In this document: piece after piece, positions 24,367 to 34,142 of the stretch
Layout of the letters: every line of letters begins with the position of its first letter
Numbering within the stretch: position 1 is the stretch's first letter
Assembly: GCA_033675265.1 (NCBI GenBank)
Contig: JAUJYZ010000125.1
Location: 640,501-704,500, forward strand
Direction of reading: 5' to 3'
Origin: Actinostola sp. cb2023
Taxonomy: Eukaryota; Cnidaria; Anthozoa; Actiniaria; Actinostolidae
Length of the DNA: 64,000 nucleotides
Made by a program: the position numbers and the translations under genes
Notes under the pieces: model-generated
Databases searched by the model: none
The model's input: only the letters and a program-made list of their open reading frames with translations
Told to the model about the DNA's origin: nothing

Positions 24367-24731
24367 GAGGGTTTATCATGTAATTTCAAAACTTATAGGA
24401 GACATAGGACAAAAAAACATCATCATAGCTGGAAAGAGCTCGTTGAAATTAGTAAAAATGTGAAGTTTGGAAAAGATCACTTCACACATTGCGAAGATAT
24501 GATTTTTCAAAAATCGAAATTTTGTGTGAAAACCTTTGTTGGTGGCAAGAGTTGCCTCCAAGCGTAATTTCCAAAGGTTTTCTTATAAAATTTCGATTTT
24601 TGAAAATTCACATCTTTGCAATTTTTGAAGCGATCTTTTCCAAACTTCACATTTTTACTAATTTCAACGAGCTCTTTCCAGCTATGATAATCATTTTTTT
24701 GTCCTATGAGTTTTGAAATTACATGATAAAG
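24367..24731. mobile_element. 364-bp palindromic MITE
   Basis: Ends GAGGGTTTATCATGTAATTT and inverse. Arms of about 170 bp contain AGCTGGAAAGAGCTCGTTG in both orientations. Confidence 0.9.
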
Positions 24732-25280
24732 CCTCATTCACTTCGGATATATTTTGTTTGTTCATTTAGTTGTTTAGAATTCCTGCAAATAGAATTGTGA
24801 GGATTATTTGTATTTTTGTTTAATATCTAGTTCTATAGTTTTTACAAGTTTTCTACTTTTTGTTCATTGTCAAATTCTAATCAAGGCAGGAAAAAATGAA
24901 TTAAGAAATACAATCACTAATATTTGACTCAAACATTTCACAATGCAAACTATGAAAGTATAACCAATCAGGCTTCACTATGCATGCATTTGTTTTATCG
25001 TCATTCAAAACACATTAACAGTGGTCATACTCCTGGATATTGCACTTATATGTCACCAAAACATTTTGACTTCACGTACCATGATATTCTGCCAATATCT
25101 CCCCAGATGTAAGTTAATTGCATTTCCCCCTATTTCTTTCATTTTCTTATCCCATTCTTCCATCCAATAAAACTATCTCGGTGTTCCATAAAAGAGCAAG
25201 TAAATTGTGATCATCTTCCAAAATCCCTCTAGTTAGATTAGTGAGATGATCTAATAGTAAATGGGAGAATTGTGAACAAT

Positions 25281-25421
25281 TGAAGGGCTCCCAGCAAGAA
25301 CAACGTACTAGGTGATCTCTGATCAAATCTAAATTCTCCTCAAGATTCTTTGATTTTCAAAGGAGAATTTAGGTTGTGATCACAAGTCACTTACTCCATT
25401 CTTGCAGGGACCCCTTCAATT
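25281..25421. mobile_element. MITE family B, copy 2
   Basis: Ends TTGAAGGGCTCCCAGC / GCAGGGACCCCTTCAA. It shares TGATCACAAGTCACTTACTC with copy 1 at 17434. Confidence 0.8.
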
Positions 25422-25422
25422 A

Positions 25423-25607
25423 TTCCCCTCAGTGTCGGTGAGTAGTGGTGGATATTTACCAAGCCACGAGTCCTTGAGCAGCAAGGTATATTATTCACCA
25501 CTACTCACCGACACTGAGGGGGATAATTATTGTTTTAGTATTTACCAAATCAGTTGGATAAAAATGTAGCTGAAGTGAAACGAGACGCCATTTTTAATCT
25601 CATCCCA

Positions 25608-25639
<32 letters not shown>

Positions 25640-25661
25640 CGGGAGCCAATCGAAATATGCC

Positions 25662-25692
<31 letters not shown>

Positions 25693-25693
25693 C
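25423..25693. mobile_element. Two adjoining palindromes
   Basis: 25423-25528 folds on CCCTCAGTGTCGGTGAGTAG. 25535-25693 folds on TAGTATTTACCAAATCAGT. They are separated by a few bases and may be one composite element. Confidence 0.75.
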
Positions 25694-26266
25694 AATTTTA
25701 TCCACAACTTGTTCTTTTAAGGACTAAGAAATAGTTAAGATTTCTTGACATGTAAACAATGTACAGCAAGGTTTTCAAACTCTGGTTTATATTTTCAGTA
25801 TTTATAGCAATGTAGGTATCGTTTTTAAGGAATTATTTTCAAGATATAAGGTATAATCTACTGAATTGTATTGCAAAGAAAGTAAGTAGACAAATACAGT
25901 GTGAAAACTATTGATATTTACTAAATATATACAAATTTACTCAAGTATCAATACATACAATTCAGAGTTGAAGATAGTTAATTAAGATACTTTTTTTTAA
26001 ACTCTGAAGTATTGCAAATGAATAAAGAAACGTACAGCTTACCTTGGTATTCTGATTCTTCTTAGAACTGTAGTTATCTATACGAGTTATATTTCTGGGG
26101 AAAATAAACTCATAATATTACCAGTTCTATTAACTCTCAGTGAAATTTCCCAAATTTAATAATTATGTAAGAATTTTACTTGTCCAAGATGTCAGACAAA
26201 GTAAACTGCATTCAACCAATTCACTTAGACTGAGAGCTAGTAGACCCTACATTACTGAAGGGTACT

Positions 26267-26433
26267 TAGAGTCGTTTTTGTTCGAGTGGGAAGTAGTTAT
26301 GGTACAGTTCGTGACCGTGTTGTCCAAGCATTCTGATTGGTTGATCAATGATTTTGCACATTGTGTCTTTGAATTTTGTACCGTGTCTGTAACTCTGTAC
26401 TGTAGGTTTCCCACTCGTACAAAAACGACTCTA
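26267..26433. mobile_element. MITE family A, copy 2
   Basis: Flanked by TA on both sides. Ends GAGTCGTTTTTGTTCGAGTG and inverse. The interior has AGCATTCTGATTGGTTGA, the family A CCAATCAGAAT word inverted. Confidence 0.85.
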
Positions 26434-26577
26434 TCACCAGATACATATTGGGTCACACGTGGCTGAACTCAAAGAAGTTTCCAGAGGAACCCCCCCCCCC
26501 CCCCTACCCATCTCTCCCTATAACTGATTACTGCATACTTCTAGATTCACCAGAGTGAGAGGTCTTGTGTTGTGTGT

Positions 26578-26668
26578 TGCTAGCAAACATTGCAGTAACC
26601 CAGCTGGGGATTGAACCCAGTCCTCTGCAAGTAACAGTGTGCATTATTACACCAATGGGTTTTCAAAC
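26578..26668 (-). tRNA. tRNA-like sequence / SINE-head remnant
   Basis: On the minus strand, GGACTGGGTTCAATCCCCAG contains a good RNA polymerase III B box (GGTTCAATCCC) with a five-pair stem around it. Further 5', TGGTGTAATAATGCACACTG could be a decayed A box. The acceptor stem is not complete. Best read as a tRNA-derived SINE or pseudogene. Confidence 0.4.
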
Positions 26669-26836
26669 TGTTTGCAGCAACACCCTGACCACAGGTAACC
26701 CACTTGCCAAAAAAACCTGTTTCCACTGATAAAATGCCATATACTGTACCGTTAATGCTTAATTTAGCACCTCATATTTATATATTAAGCAACTCTTCTC
26801 TATTAAACACCCTAAGAAGTGATTTTGTGATAAGCA

Positions 26837-27038
26837 CCCCTCTAATAACTGCCCCCTTTCCAATAAGCTCCCCTACAACAACATAAGATAACTGCCACTG
26901 GTCATCTAAACCCTTGTGTGTATATGACTATAGGCCAGAGCACCCCTCTCTAATAACTGCCTCCTTTCCAATAAGCTCCCCTACAACAACATAAGATAAC
27001 TGCCACTGGTTGTCTAAACCCTTGTGTGTATATGACTA
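26837..27038. repeat. Tandem duplication, ~100 bp x 2
   Basis: The segment from GCACCCCTCTAATAACTGCC to TGTGTGTATATGACTAT occurs twice with very few differences. Confidence 0.9.
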
Positions 27039-27618
27039 TGCCAGTGCATGTTAATGATGGTGCAGAGTGGAAACTGGAATCTCGGGACGTGAGCAAGGGA
27101 GCTAGGTGATGGAGTGGGATAAGGAATAGGAATATCTACTTAATGAATGACCAGTTTGGGGTGGGACACTGCACAGATTTGGGTGGTGGAGCAGGACCTG
27201 GGATTGGGATGAGACAATGGAATGTTTTGCCAGATAATAATGATTGGGATTGGAATGTACATTAAAAATTGGGATGATGGAACAAGGGATTTCTGCTGGA
27301 CTGGAGTGGGATTTTGGACAAGGGGACAACTCGGTGGTAATAAAATTAGGTATATGTACAATAAACTCATGGAGACAAACTAAATTACATTTTTTCTTTT
27401 TTCAATTTTTTTATTTGAAGCATGAAGCCAATCAAGTTTTCTCTAACATTTTTGGATAGCATGAAGCCAATCAATTCTCTATGTTATCAGTTTTTTTTTT
27501 GGTAGCATGAAGCCAATCCAGTTTTTTTTCTATCTACTGTACTTTTCTAGTTTCTGTTTATCTTGTGTGTTTTTTCTTCTTGTGTTGTTACTGCTTGAAC
27601 TGGTTTGTAAGGCAGCAC

Positions 27619-29113
27619 CTAAATGCAAGGTACCACAAACCTTGGACATCCATACCCATGACCCCCCATACCTACTTCAGGATGACTGAAGTCTGAGGCC
27701 ATTTCTTCTTCTTGAGGAACCATTATTCCATCTCTTGGAGGCATCATCTCTCCCATTGGACCCATCATTCCATTTCTTGGATCTGTTCTTGGATGCATCA
27801 TTCCTTCCATTGGACACATGTGGTTTCCTCTGGGACCCATCATTCTCCCTCTTGGGTACATTGGCATAGTTCCTCTTGGTCCCATCATCCATCCTCTCGG
27901 ATCCATTCTACCCCCTCTTGGGCACTGACCTCTTCTAGGACAGACCCTGCCTCTTGGACCCATCATCCCTCCTCTTGGGTTCATCATTCCACCTCTTGGG
28001 TTCATCATACCTCTTCTTGCGGGACCCATCATGCCTCTTCCTGTGGGACCCATCATGCCTCTTCCTACGTGACCCATCATACCTCTTCCTGTGGGACCCA
28101 TCATGCCTCTTCCTGTGGGACCCATCATGCCTCTTCCTACGTGACCCATCATACCTCTTCCTGCGGGACCCATCATACCTCTTCCTGCGGGACTCATCAT
28201 ACCTCTTCCTGCAGGACCCATCATGCCTCTTCCTGCGGGACCCATCATACCTCTTCCTGCGGGACTCATCATACCTCTTCCTGCGGGACCCATCATGCCT
28301 CTTGGAAAGTTCTGAACGTCATCGCCACTGAAGTCCTCGTCGATTTCGATCCTAATTATCACTTGATGTTCGTTGTGAAATCCACTTACTGCACAGTCTC
28401 CACACAGCATAAAGTCGGGGCAGGTTGAGCACTTGAGCACAACCCCCTCGTTAAGCGCGTTGTCGCATCCTTTGCAGGTTTCTTGACACCTTTCCTCACA
28501 GGTAGCCCAAGCTATTAATGAGAGGCTTGTATCGAGCTATATATAAGAGTTTGTATGGGACCTTAGGCTCTGGTCGATAATTCCGTAAATAATAGGGCAA
28601 ATAAACTCTAACCTTCCAGTAGTGTTGTTTGTGTCCTTATTGATCTCTGGTAGCGATTTCAGGGAAATCCCGCGATTTTTAGCCGAGCTCTCTACCAGAG
28701 ATCAATAAGGACACAAACAACACTACTGGAAGGTTAGAGTTTATTTGCCCTATTATTTACGGAATTATCGACCAGAGCCTAAGGTCCCATACAAACTCTT
28801 ATATATAGCTCGATACAAGCCTCTCATTAATAGCTTGGGCTACCTGTGCTTTCCTCGATCACAACTTTCACGACCATTTTCAGCACTTCACCAGCCGCAT
28901 TGCTAACAGCTTCAATAAGTTCCTCGTCGCTTGATATCTTGACTTGGTCTTTCTCGTCGTCGATCCAAGACAGTTCCATCTCTTTGCCTTGGATATCGGA
29001 GAAAAGGTTTTCGATCTTTTCCTTGAGGACTGCCGCTTACTGCTTCTTCGTCGATGCTGAACGACGAATTTCAGCGTTGTCGTCCTGTACTAATTGACTT
29101 GAAACGTAACCAT
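27619..29113 (-). pseudogene. SQSTM1: SQSTM1/p62-like PB1-ZZ gene, frameshifted and split by a palindromic insertion
   Basis: p62/NBR1-type proteins are autophagy receptors with an N-terminal PB1 domain and a ZZ zinc finger. Minus strand from ATG 29113: MVTFQVN then TAG (29092-29090). A shifted frame reads LVQDDNAEIRR and meets TAA at 29039-29037. Another frame then gives KEKIENLFSDIQ, MELSWIDDEKDQ and SSDEELIEAV down to 28857, matching the PB1 beta-grasp and its OPCA-like acidic end. The 28490-28856 insertion follows. Beyond it, CQETCKGCDNALNEG and CSTCPDFMLCGDC with a final HNEH give a complete ZZ finger. Then come about 15 eight-residue RGMMGPAG-type repeats (27-bp or 24-bp DNA units) and a tail ending FVVPCI at 27619. 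No intron separates PB1 and ZZ, which suggests a retrocopy. The ZZ-plus-repeat half (28440-27619 and upstream) remains open and could still be expressed. Confidence 0.8.
28490..28856. mobile_element. Perfect-palindrome MITE inserted in p62-like coding sequence
   Basis: Arms 28497-28652 and 28693-28848 are exact reverse complements over 156 bp, around a 40-bp loop. CTTTCCTC flanks the element on both sides (28490-28497 and 28849-28856); the boundary allows a 7- or 8-bp duplication, as in hAT-type insertions. Terminal bases are CACAGGTAGCCC. Removing the element and one duplication rejoins PB1 to ZZ in frame (VVIEE then RCQETC), so it inserted into an exon. No transposase is present. Confidence 0.95.
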
Positions 29114-29547
29114 TTTCGCTTGTCTTCGCTCTTCAACTTTGTATATTCGCTTGTAAAACTCTTGGTGTATTGGAAAGTATTGTATTTATATGTAACGAAT
29201 ACGTAACCACCTAAAAGTGGAAATTTGGTAACAAATTAAGCCACTCAAGTGCCATGATAATCGTTTCTAAAAATAGATTAAGTATTGGGCAATCCAAACA
29301 GTAAACTCAAGTACACAATTCTTTGGGGGACGTCAAATGCAATTGTAATATTTGCCCGAGTTTACTTTTAACTCAACATATATTACGATATGCATTTACA
29401 TGGGCATATGATGCGGCCGGTTCGGGAGAGTTTTGCGAAACCTTCGTTATATGTATAACATTAAATATTCATGAGTTTCTGTTCTTCGAGGTCCGACTCG
29501 CCATGAATATTTTGCGATAATTTGCGTAGCATCATGCTTGCAATATC

Positions 29548-30058
29548 ATTCTCATACTACATTAAATATTATCATCAGTTCTAAATACGATCATGAGACA
29601 TTGACCAATGAGCGATGTTCTTCGAGGTCACATGTTCATACATTGAAACTGGGGGAAGAACATATTTTTAAATTATGCAAGTGGTGAGGGCATTGAAGCA
29701 TAGGGAAATTGTGGGGTAAGACAATATAGAAGGTTTAGAACTCATTTGCATATCGTATTTAGAACTAATTATCATATCGTATTTAGAACTAATTATCATC
29801 AGTTCTAAATACGATATGATAATTAGTTCTAAATACGATATGATATTTTGACAATCATTGTTCTAAATACGATATGCAAATGAATTCTAAACCTTCTATA
29901 TTATCGTACCCCACAATTTCCCTATGCTTCAATGCCGCCCTCACCACTTGCATAATTTAAAAATCTGTTCTTCCCCAGTTTCAATGTATGAACATGTGAC
30001 CTCGAAGAACATCGCTCATTGGTCAATGTCTCATGAATATCTAATGTAGTATGAGCAA
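29548..30058. mobile_element. ~500-bp palindromic element
   Basis: The outer ends pair CTCATACTACATTA with its inverse. Long inner arms share GACATTGACCAATGAGCGAT, CACTTGCATAATTTAAA and TTCTAAATACGATATG words with inverses. A partial extra copy of the arm (CCAGTTTCAATGTATG, ATGTGACCTCGAA) lies at 30186-30255. It lies within the Crypton-like fragment. Confidence 0.85.
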
Positions 30059-30619
30059 AGTAGAAAATATTATATTCGACATGTAATTTAATCTTGGCAA
30101 AAGAAACAATTAAGCAAACTACATGTAAATACTTACACAACGTCTTTGGTATCCAGTGGATTTCCGAACGAAAGTCAGCTCTTCCATTCGTCTCTAAGTT
30201 CCCCAGTTTCAATGTATGAAACATGTGACCTCGAAAACAACTAATGTAGTATGAAATTATTTGATACATCGTCTTTTCCACGTATGCAGCTCCATCTTTG
30301 TATCTTTTCAAAACTCTTGGATAAATTTGATAAGCCAGAAATTTAAGCTGGCTTTCGTCATTGAAGTTAAGGCGTATCCAGTGTTTGAACCGAAGGATAC
30401 GTTTAATCCTAAAGGGTTAACTTCGCATTCTGGGAGCTTATTATTCCTTTGACGCCTCCAATTCTCAAATATACGTACACCCCATCGAGTCTTGTATTGT
30501 GTAGTTTTAGGAATTGACTGGCCGACTACCATTTTTGTTTCTTCCAATGTTTGAGGTTCTTTAAACCTCCGTTTCTTTTGCTTAGAACCTAGCGCTTCGG
30601 CCATGCTTACCGCTCGCAC
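29922..30619 (-). pseudogene. Crypton-like tyrosine-recombinase-family fragment
   Basis: Minus strand 30619-30308 encodes KTTQYKTRWGVRIFENWRRQ and, further on, ASLNFWLIKFIQEF. After a stop or frameshift at about 30310 the frame continues KRYKDGAAYVEKTMYQII. This is the order of the N-terminal region of Crypton-derived proteins (TxWAxxxFxxWxxxRN ... LNFWLxxFxxEVRKKDG ... YPPxTLYQI), as in KIAA1958/QRICH1/ZMYM-type genes. The catalytic Arg-His-Tyr recombinase part is not seen. The palindromic element at 29548-30058 overlaps the 3' end. This assignment rests on remembered motifs. Confidence 0.6.
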
Positions 30620-32364
30620 TGAACCATGTGAGAGCCGAATTGAATACTGAATTCATTGCCGGAAAATATTTAAAAATTCCGATCCACTGTGTGGAATTCT
30701 CGCCTAGACAATTCGGAACTTTGTGTATTGTCTTATATTTAATTATTTCTCTTCATATAATTCTCTGGCACATGAATATTTAGAATAGTATGAGAAGCCA
30801 TTTCAAAACCTCGTGAGTGTTTTAGACGTGATTTCTAGATCCGCGTGCCATAAACAATGGCTCGGCTACGCCTCGCCATTGTTCATGACACTTGGATCTA
30901 GAAATCACGTCTAAAACACTCACTCGGATTTGAAATATTACTTAAAGGTCACGCATGACGACATGTTTCACCGCGAAGAATGTTGTATTTTAAAACTATT
31001 GACTGTTTCTCCCTTCGCTTCGTTTTCTGCATTTCATCTGGACGAGTGATATTGAGGAATCACAGACATTGAGGAAGCACCTGACAGAATACCCAAATTT
31101 TTCAAAAGCATTTTATTTTTGTCAAAAGAATAATGTAACACAAACTATTTTAAAAGTACGTAATACATGGGATCTAAGATTTTATGTCTCAATGTACATT
31201 ATATCAATTTTTGTCAGACCGCATTTAATGTTGAAATATTTTTCTATATATTTTACAACTACAATGTCATATTCTTTACTGAGGTGATCTATAAATACTG
31301 GCAAACCACTGTGTGTATAATATTTTAAATCTATTTTGCAACTTTTTAGTCATACAATATTACTGACTGATCAGGATTAATCTGGTATATCACTAGCCTG
31401 CGTTGCAGACGTCTGCAAAGGAGGCTAGCATATCACAAATGGAACAAGTGTAGATATAATACATATATACATTGTGTAGTGCGACTTTTACCACTGCATT
31501 ACTGCACAAAAGCTCGAGATGAAGTCGAGACTTGCGGTTGGCAACAGATCGACTCAAAACATCAAACAAACTGCATTCTGGACATTTTCATGTTTACAAT
31601 ATTGACACAAGTCTACCTGGCTTGGGTCATATTATTTGTTGCCACGCCCACAAGGTCTAGATTCTGGTACTTTTTAGGGGTTATGTTCAGGATTTCCAAC
31701 TTAGTAGCATCACATCACTGTATATGGGAGTCCCATGGGTTGCCAAGTTGTGACTTACTTCTGGAGTGATCACATAGTAATGAAAAGAATGTGCGCCAAG
31801 ACAATGTATTTGCTTACTTTTGTCTCAATGTCAAAGGCTGGTTTGCTAATAGTGGTAATAGAAGTAGGCAAATAGATTAAAGGTGATCACACTTTTGAGT
31901 GTCTCCCTGTAAATGTCTACAGTGGTTTGTCATGAGATGGGGTTCCTGTGTTGGGCATTTGAAGTTGGGGGTACACATTCGTACTGGTAATTTGAGGACA
32001 GGCTTACTCAAATATCTTATTGGAATGGGGTGTTTAATAATATTAATCTATGACACCTTATTAATGAGGAGGGGGGAGTAATTATGAGGGTACTAATAGA
32101 CAAATAATCACTATTACAGTATTTCAGAAAGTTACGTCAAGAAGGTATTTATTTGAGCCCTGTATAGCTCAGCTATGAAGTTGCCCTATACCAAGGGTCA
32201 ATCCACTGTGAGGTAATGGCCAACATCCCCTGGATCAAGCATAGACATGTCTGCTGATATGAGGTGCCATTACTGTAGTGTACAATGTACATGTAGGTTC
32301 CACTGTAATTATATCACAGCATGCTGCACAGCATCCAAAAAGAACATGTACTACAATCATTGAT
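30620..32364. other. Intergenic, no gene seen
   Basis: Contains the palindrome 30816-30924, a short hairpin at 31393-31429 (CTAGCCTGCGTTGC... type) and, at 31639-31690, GCCACGCCCACAAGG with TTTAGGGGTTA, a word pair shared with the repeat near 43835. The downstream end probably includes the TMEM175 3' UTR. Confidence 0.6.
30816..30924. mobile_element. Short palindrome
   Basis: GAGTGTTTTAGACGTGATTT followed by CTAGATCC is inverted around ATGGCTCGGCTACGCCTCGCC. Confidence 0.85.
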
Positions 32365-33846
32365 TTACATTGCAACTGCTTGCTTCGCCCTAGAAGCTCT
32401 TGGTCTTGGACCAGAAGACCTGGGCTCCCATTGACCTAAATCTGACTGAGCAGAGATTGGAATGTCCATTGTCATATTGGATGAGCCTCGACCAAAACAC
32501 ACTTTGAGAATGATAAATAAAATCGGTGTTGCCAGAATAGCTGAATGGTACACAACGTATGTGGCATAAGGATTGGAAAAGCTTGTGAAATACACTACAC
32601 AGCTTACCAGAGGAAGAACGCACATTTTTACAGCCAGGTAGTTATGAGATCTTGGTGACATCCTTGGGCTCGCTTCAGAAGCAAAGTGAGTTGCCCCCTT
32701 GATCAGTGCCACCACGAAGACTAATCCCTGAGCAACGCTGGCACCAAATATAGCTACTGTACTGAACTGCACTGCCAGTGTTTCATTGGAATCTGAGTGT
32801 CGACCATAAGTGTTTATGACAGCAGAAACCAGAGGGGTCAGTCCCATGAATGCTAGCGAGATGTTGTTGAAAACCAGCATGACTTGATTCATGTTCTTGA
32901 TGTAATGAAACAAGGAATGATGAACAAACCATAGTAATGCGACTACAATGTAAGTACCTCCAAACGTCAGGAACTGTCTCCACATGTTCAGCAAGCACCT
33001 CTCAATTCCATCTTTAGCAACCTCCTCTTTAGTTGGGAACTCATCTGCAGTGATGTCCAACACAAGCAGTGTAGCTACTATGGCAAATGCCCCATCACTA
33101 AAACACTCCACACGCTCTGTGTCAATCTGATTGCCAAACATACGATCAAAGTCTGCTCTGCCCATGCGAATGTTCATCACACTACGAAAGATTACACCCA
33201 GCAAACGATGAAGGCAAGGAGAGATGATGACAATGCCAAGTAGGATCCATGCCACCTCCTTGTTGACAAGACTCAGACTTGCAGCCAGAATGAAAAGCAC
33301 TGGGTTAACTGTCTTCTTCAAAAGCATGTAGTTTCTCTGCTCTCGCTGTTGCTCCTCTGGAAGCTCTAGTATTTGATGTGTGAGCAGCTCTGCGTTGCTA
33401 AAGCTGTAGAATATGATGATGATCTCGAGAAATTCCAAGATCAGCAGGTCAACACAGATGAGGATGATTGGGGTGTATTTCTTGTAAAAAGTTCCTGCAA
33501 GATTGCAGGTAAACGGTAGGAAACAAACAAACAGCAACGAAGTCAAATTCAACCAAACCAAGATGTCATCTGCATGGGAAAGGATGCGAAAACGATTGAC
33601 GTGGGATTCCCAAACAGAGCAGATAACCAGGAAAGCAATAAAATACACTACTACGTTGACCCATTTCTCCTCCATCAAGTCTTCCAGTGAGGTATCTTTG
33701 GTATCCACTTCGAGCTTTCGTATTGGAAGTATAAGGATGGTCGCAACAATTGGGAAGAGGGCATCATTGAAGCCTTTGAGGCGATTAAGATGGAAGAAAT
33801 CTCGATTATCAGCCATTGCAAATACTGTCAAAGGAACGCAAGTCAT
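32365..33846 (-). CDS. TMEM175: TMEM175-like endolysosomal K+/H+ channel
   Basis: TMEM175 forms a dimeric cation channel of endosomes and lysosomes, each subunit having two six-helix repeats. Two signature segments appear: NRLKGFNDALFPIVATILIL (repeat I) and RVECFSDGAFAIVATLLVLD (repeat II), both of the (F/Y)SDA-xxxI-ATxxxL type that lines the pore. Around them lie about twelve hydrophobic helices, and the C-terminal tail is short and basic. The open frame extends upstream to TTG 33948, but no ATG exists there before a stop. The first ATG is 33846 (493 aa), the next 33816 (starts MADNRDFFHL). An upstream exon spliced at the TTTTAG near 33955 is possible. The body is a single exon. Overall length fits the family. 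Confidence 0.9.
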   Translation of the reverse strand: MTCVPLTVFAMADNRDFFHLNRLKGFNDALFPIVATILILPIRKLEVDTKDTSLEDLMEEKWVNVVVYFIAFLVICSVWESHVNRFRILSHADDILVWLNLTSLLFVCFLPFTCNLAGTFYKKYTPIILICVDLLILEFLEIIIIFYSFSNAELLTHQILELPEEQQREQRNYMLLKKTVNPVLFILAASLSLVNKEVAWILLGIVIISPCLHRLLGVIFRSVMNIRMGRADFDRMFGNQIDTERVECFSDGAFAIVATLLVLDITADEFPTKEEVAKDGIERCLLNMWRQFLTFGGTYIVVALLWFVHHSLFHYIKNMNQVMLVFNNISLAFMGLTPLVSAVINTYGRHSDSNETLAVQFSTVAIFGASVAQGLVFVVALIKGATHFASEASPRMSPRSHNYLAVKMCVLPLVSCVVYFTSFSNPYATYVVYHSAILATPILFIILKVCFGRGSSNMTMDIPISAQSDLGQWEPRSSGPRPRASRAKQAVAM

Positions 33847-34142
33847 GTGAGAGTCACGATCAGTTCCAGGAACATCACGAAGGTTCTCATGTTGTTCGGG
33901 GATGTCTCGGATGTTGTCGGAAGTCTCGGAAATACTCCGATTTTCCAACGAATTTTCTAAAATGCATTTTCAATACTTTTTCACACTATTATTAGTTGTA
34001 ATCAAACTTTCTTGTATCGAATAAGGTTTTTGTCTATTTTTATGCTTAGAGTGTGAACCTTTTTTGATTTTTGGCCGATAAAACTACAGGAATAAATAAT
34101 AGTCGTGTGGGATTCCTGTGTAATAGCGTGAATAAAAGCAAG
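33847..34142. promoter_or_regulatory. Shared upstream region of divergent TMEM175 and DHHC genes
   Basis: Only about 300 bp separates the two start codons. The + strand start sits in AGCAAGATGGCGGCCGAC, a YY1-like initiator context resembling the one at PAN3. No TATA box is evident on either side. Layout suggests a bidirectional promoter; this is inference. Confidence 0.5.

Larger units (their letters stand above)
20836..27618. other. Gene-free repeat field
   Basis: Between PAN3 and the p62-like locus no frame shows splice-supported or domain-bearing coding sequence. The stretch holds five palindromic elements, the 92-bp array, MITE family A and B copies, a tRNA-like fragment and a tandem duplication, listed separately. 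Three copies of AGCATGAAGCCAATC occur at 27418-27520. A GGGATTGGGATG-rich tract lies at 27060-27340. Confidence 0.7.

Noticed and set aside
27712..28428. Plus-strand 238-aa Ser/His-rich ORF over the p62-like locus
   Set aside because: It is the antisense shadow of the RGMMGP coding repeats; the minus strand has the ZZ finger.
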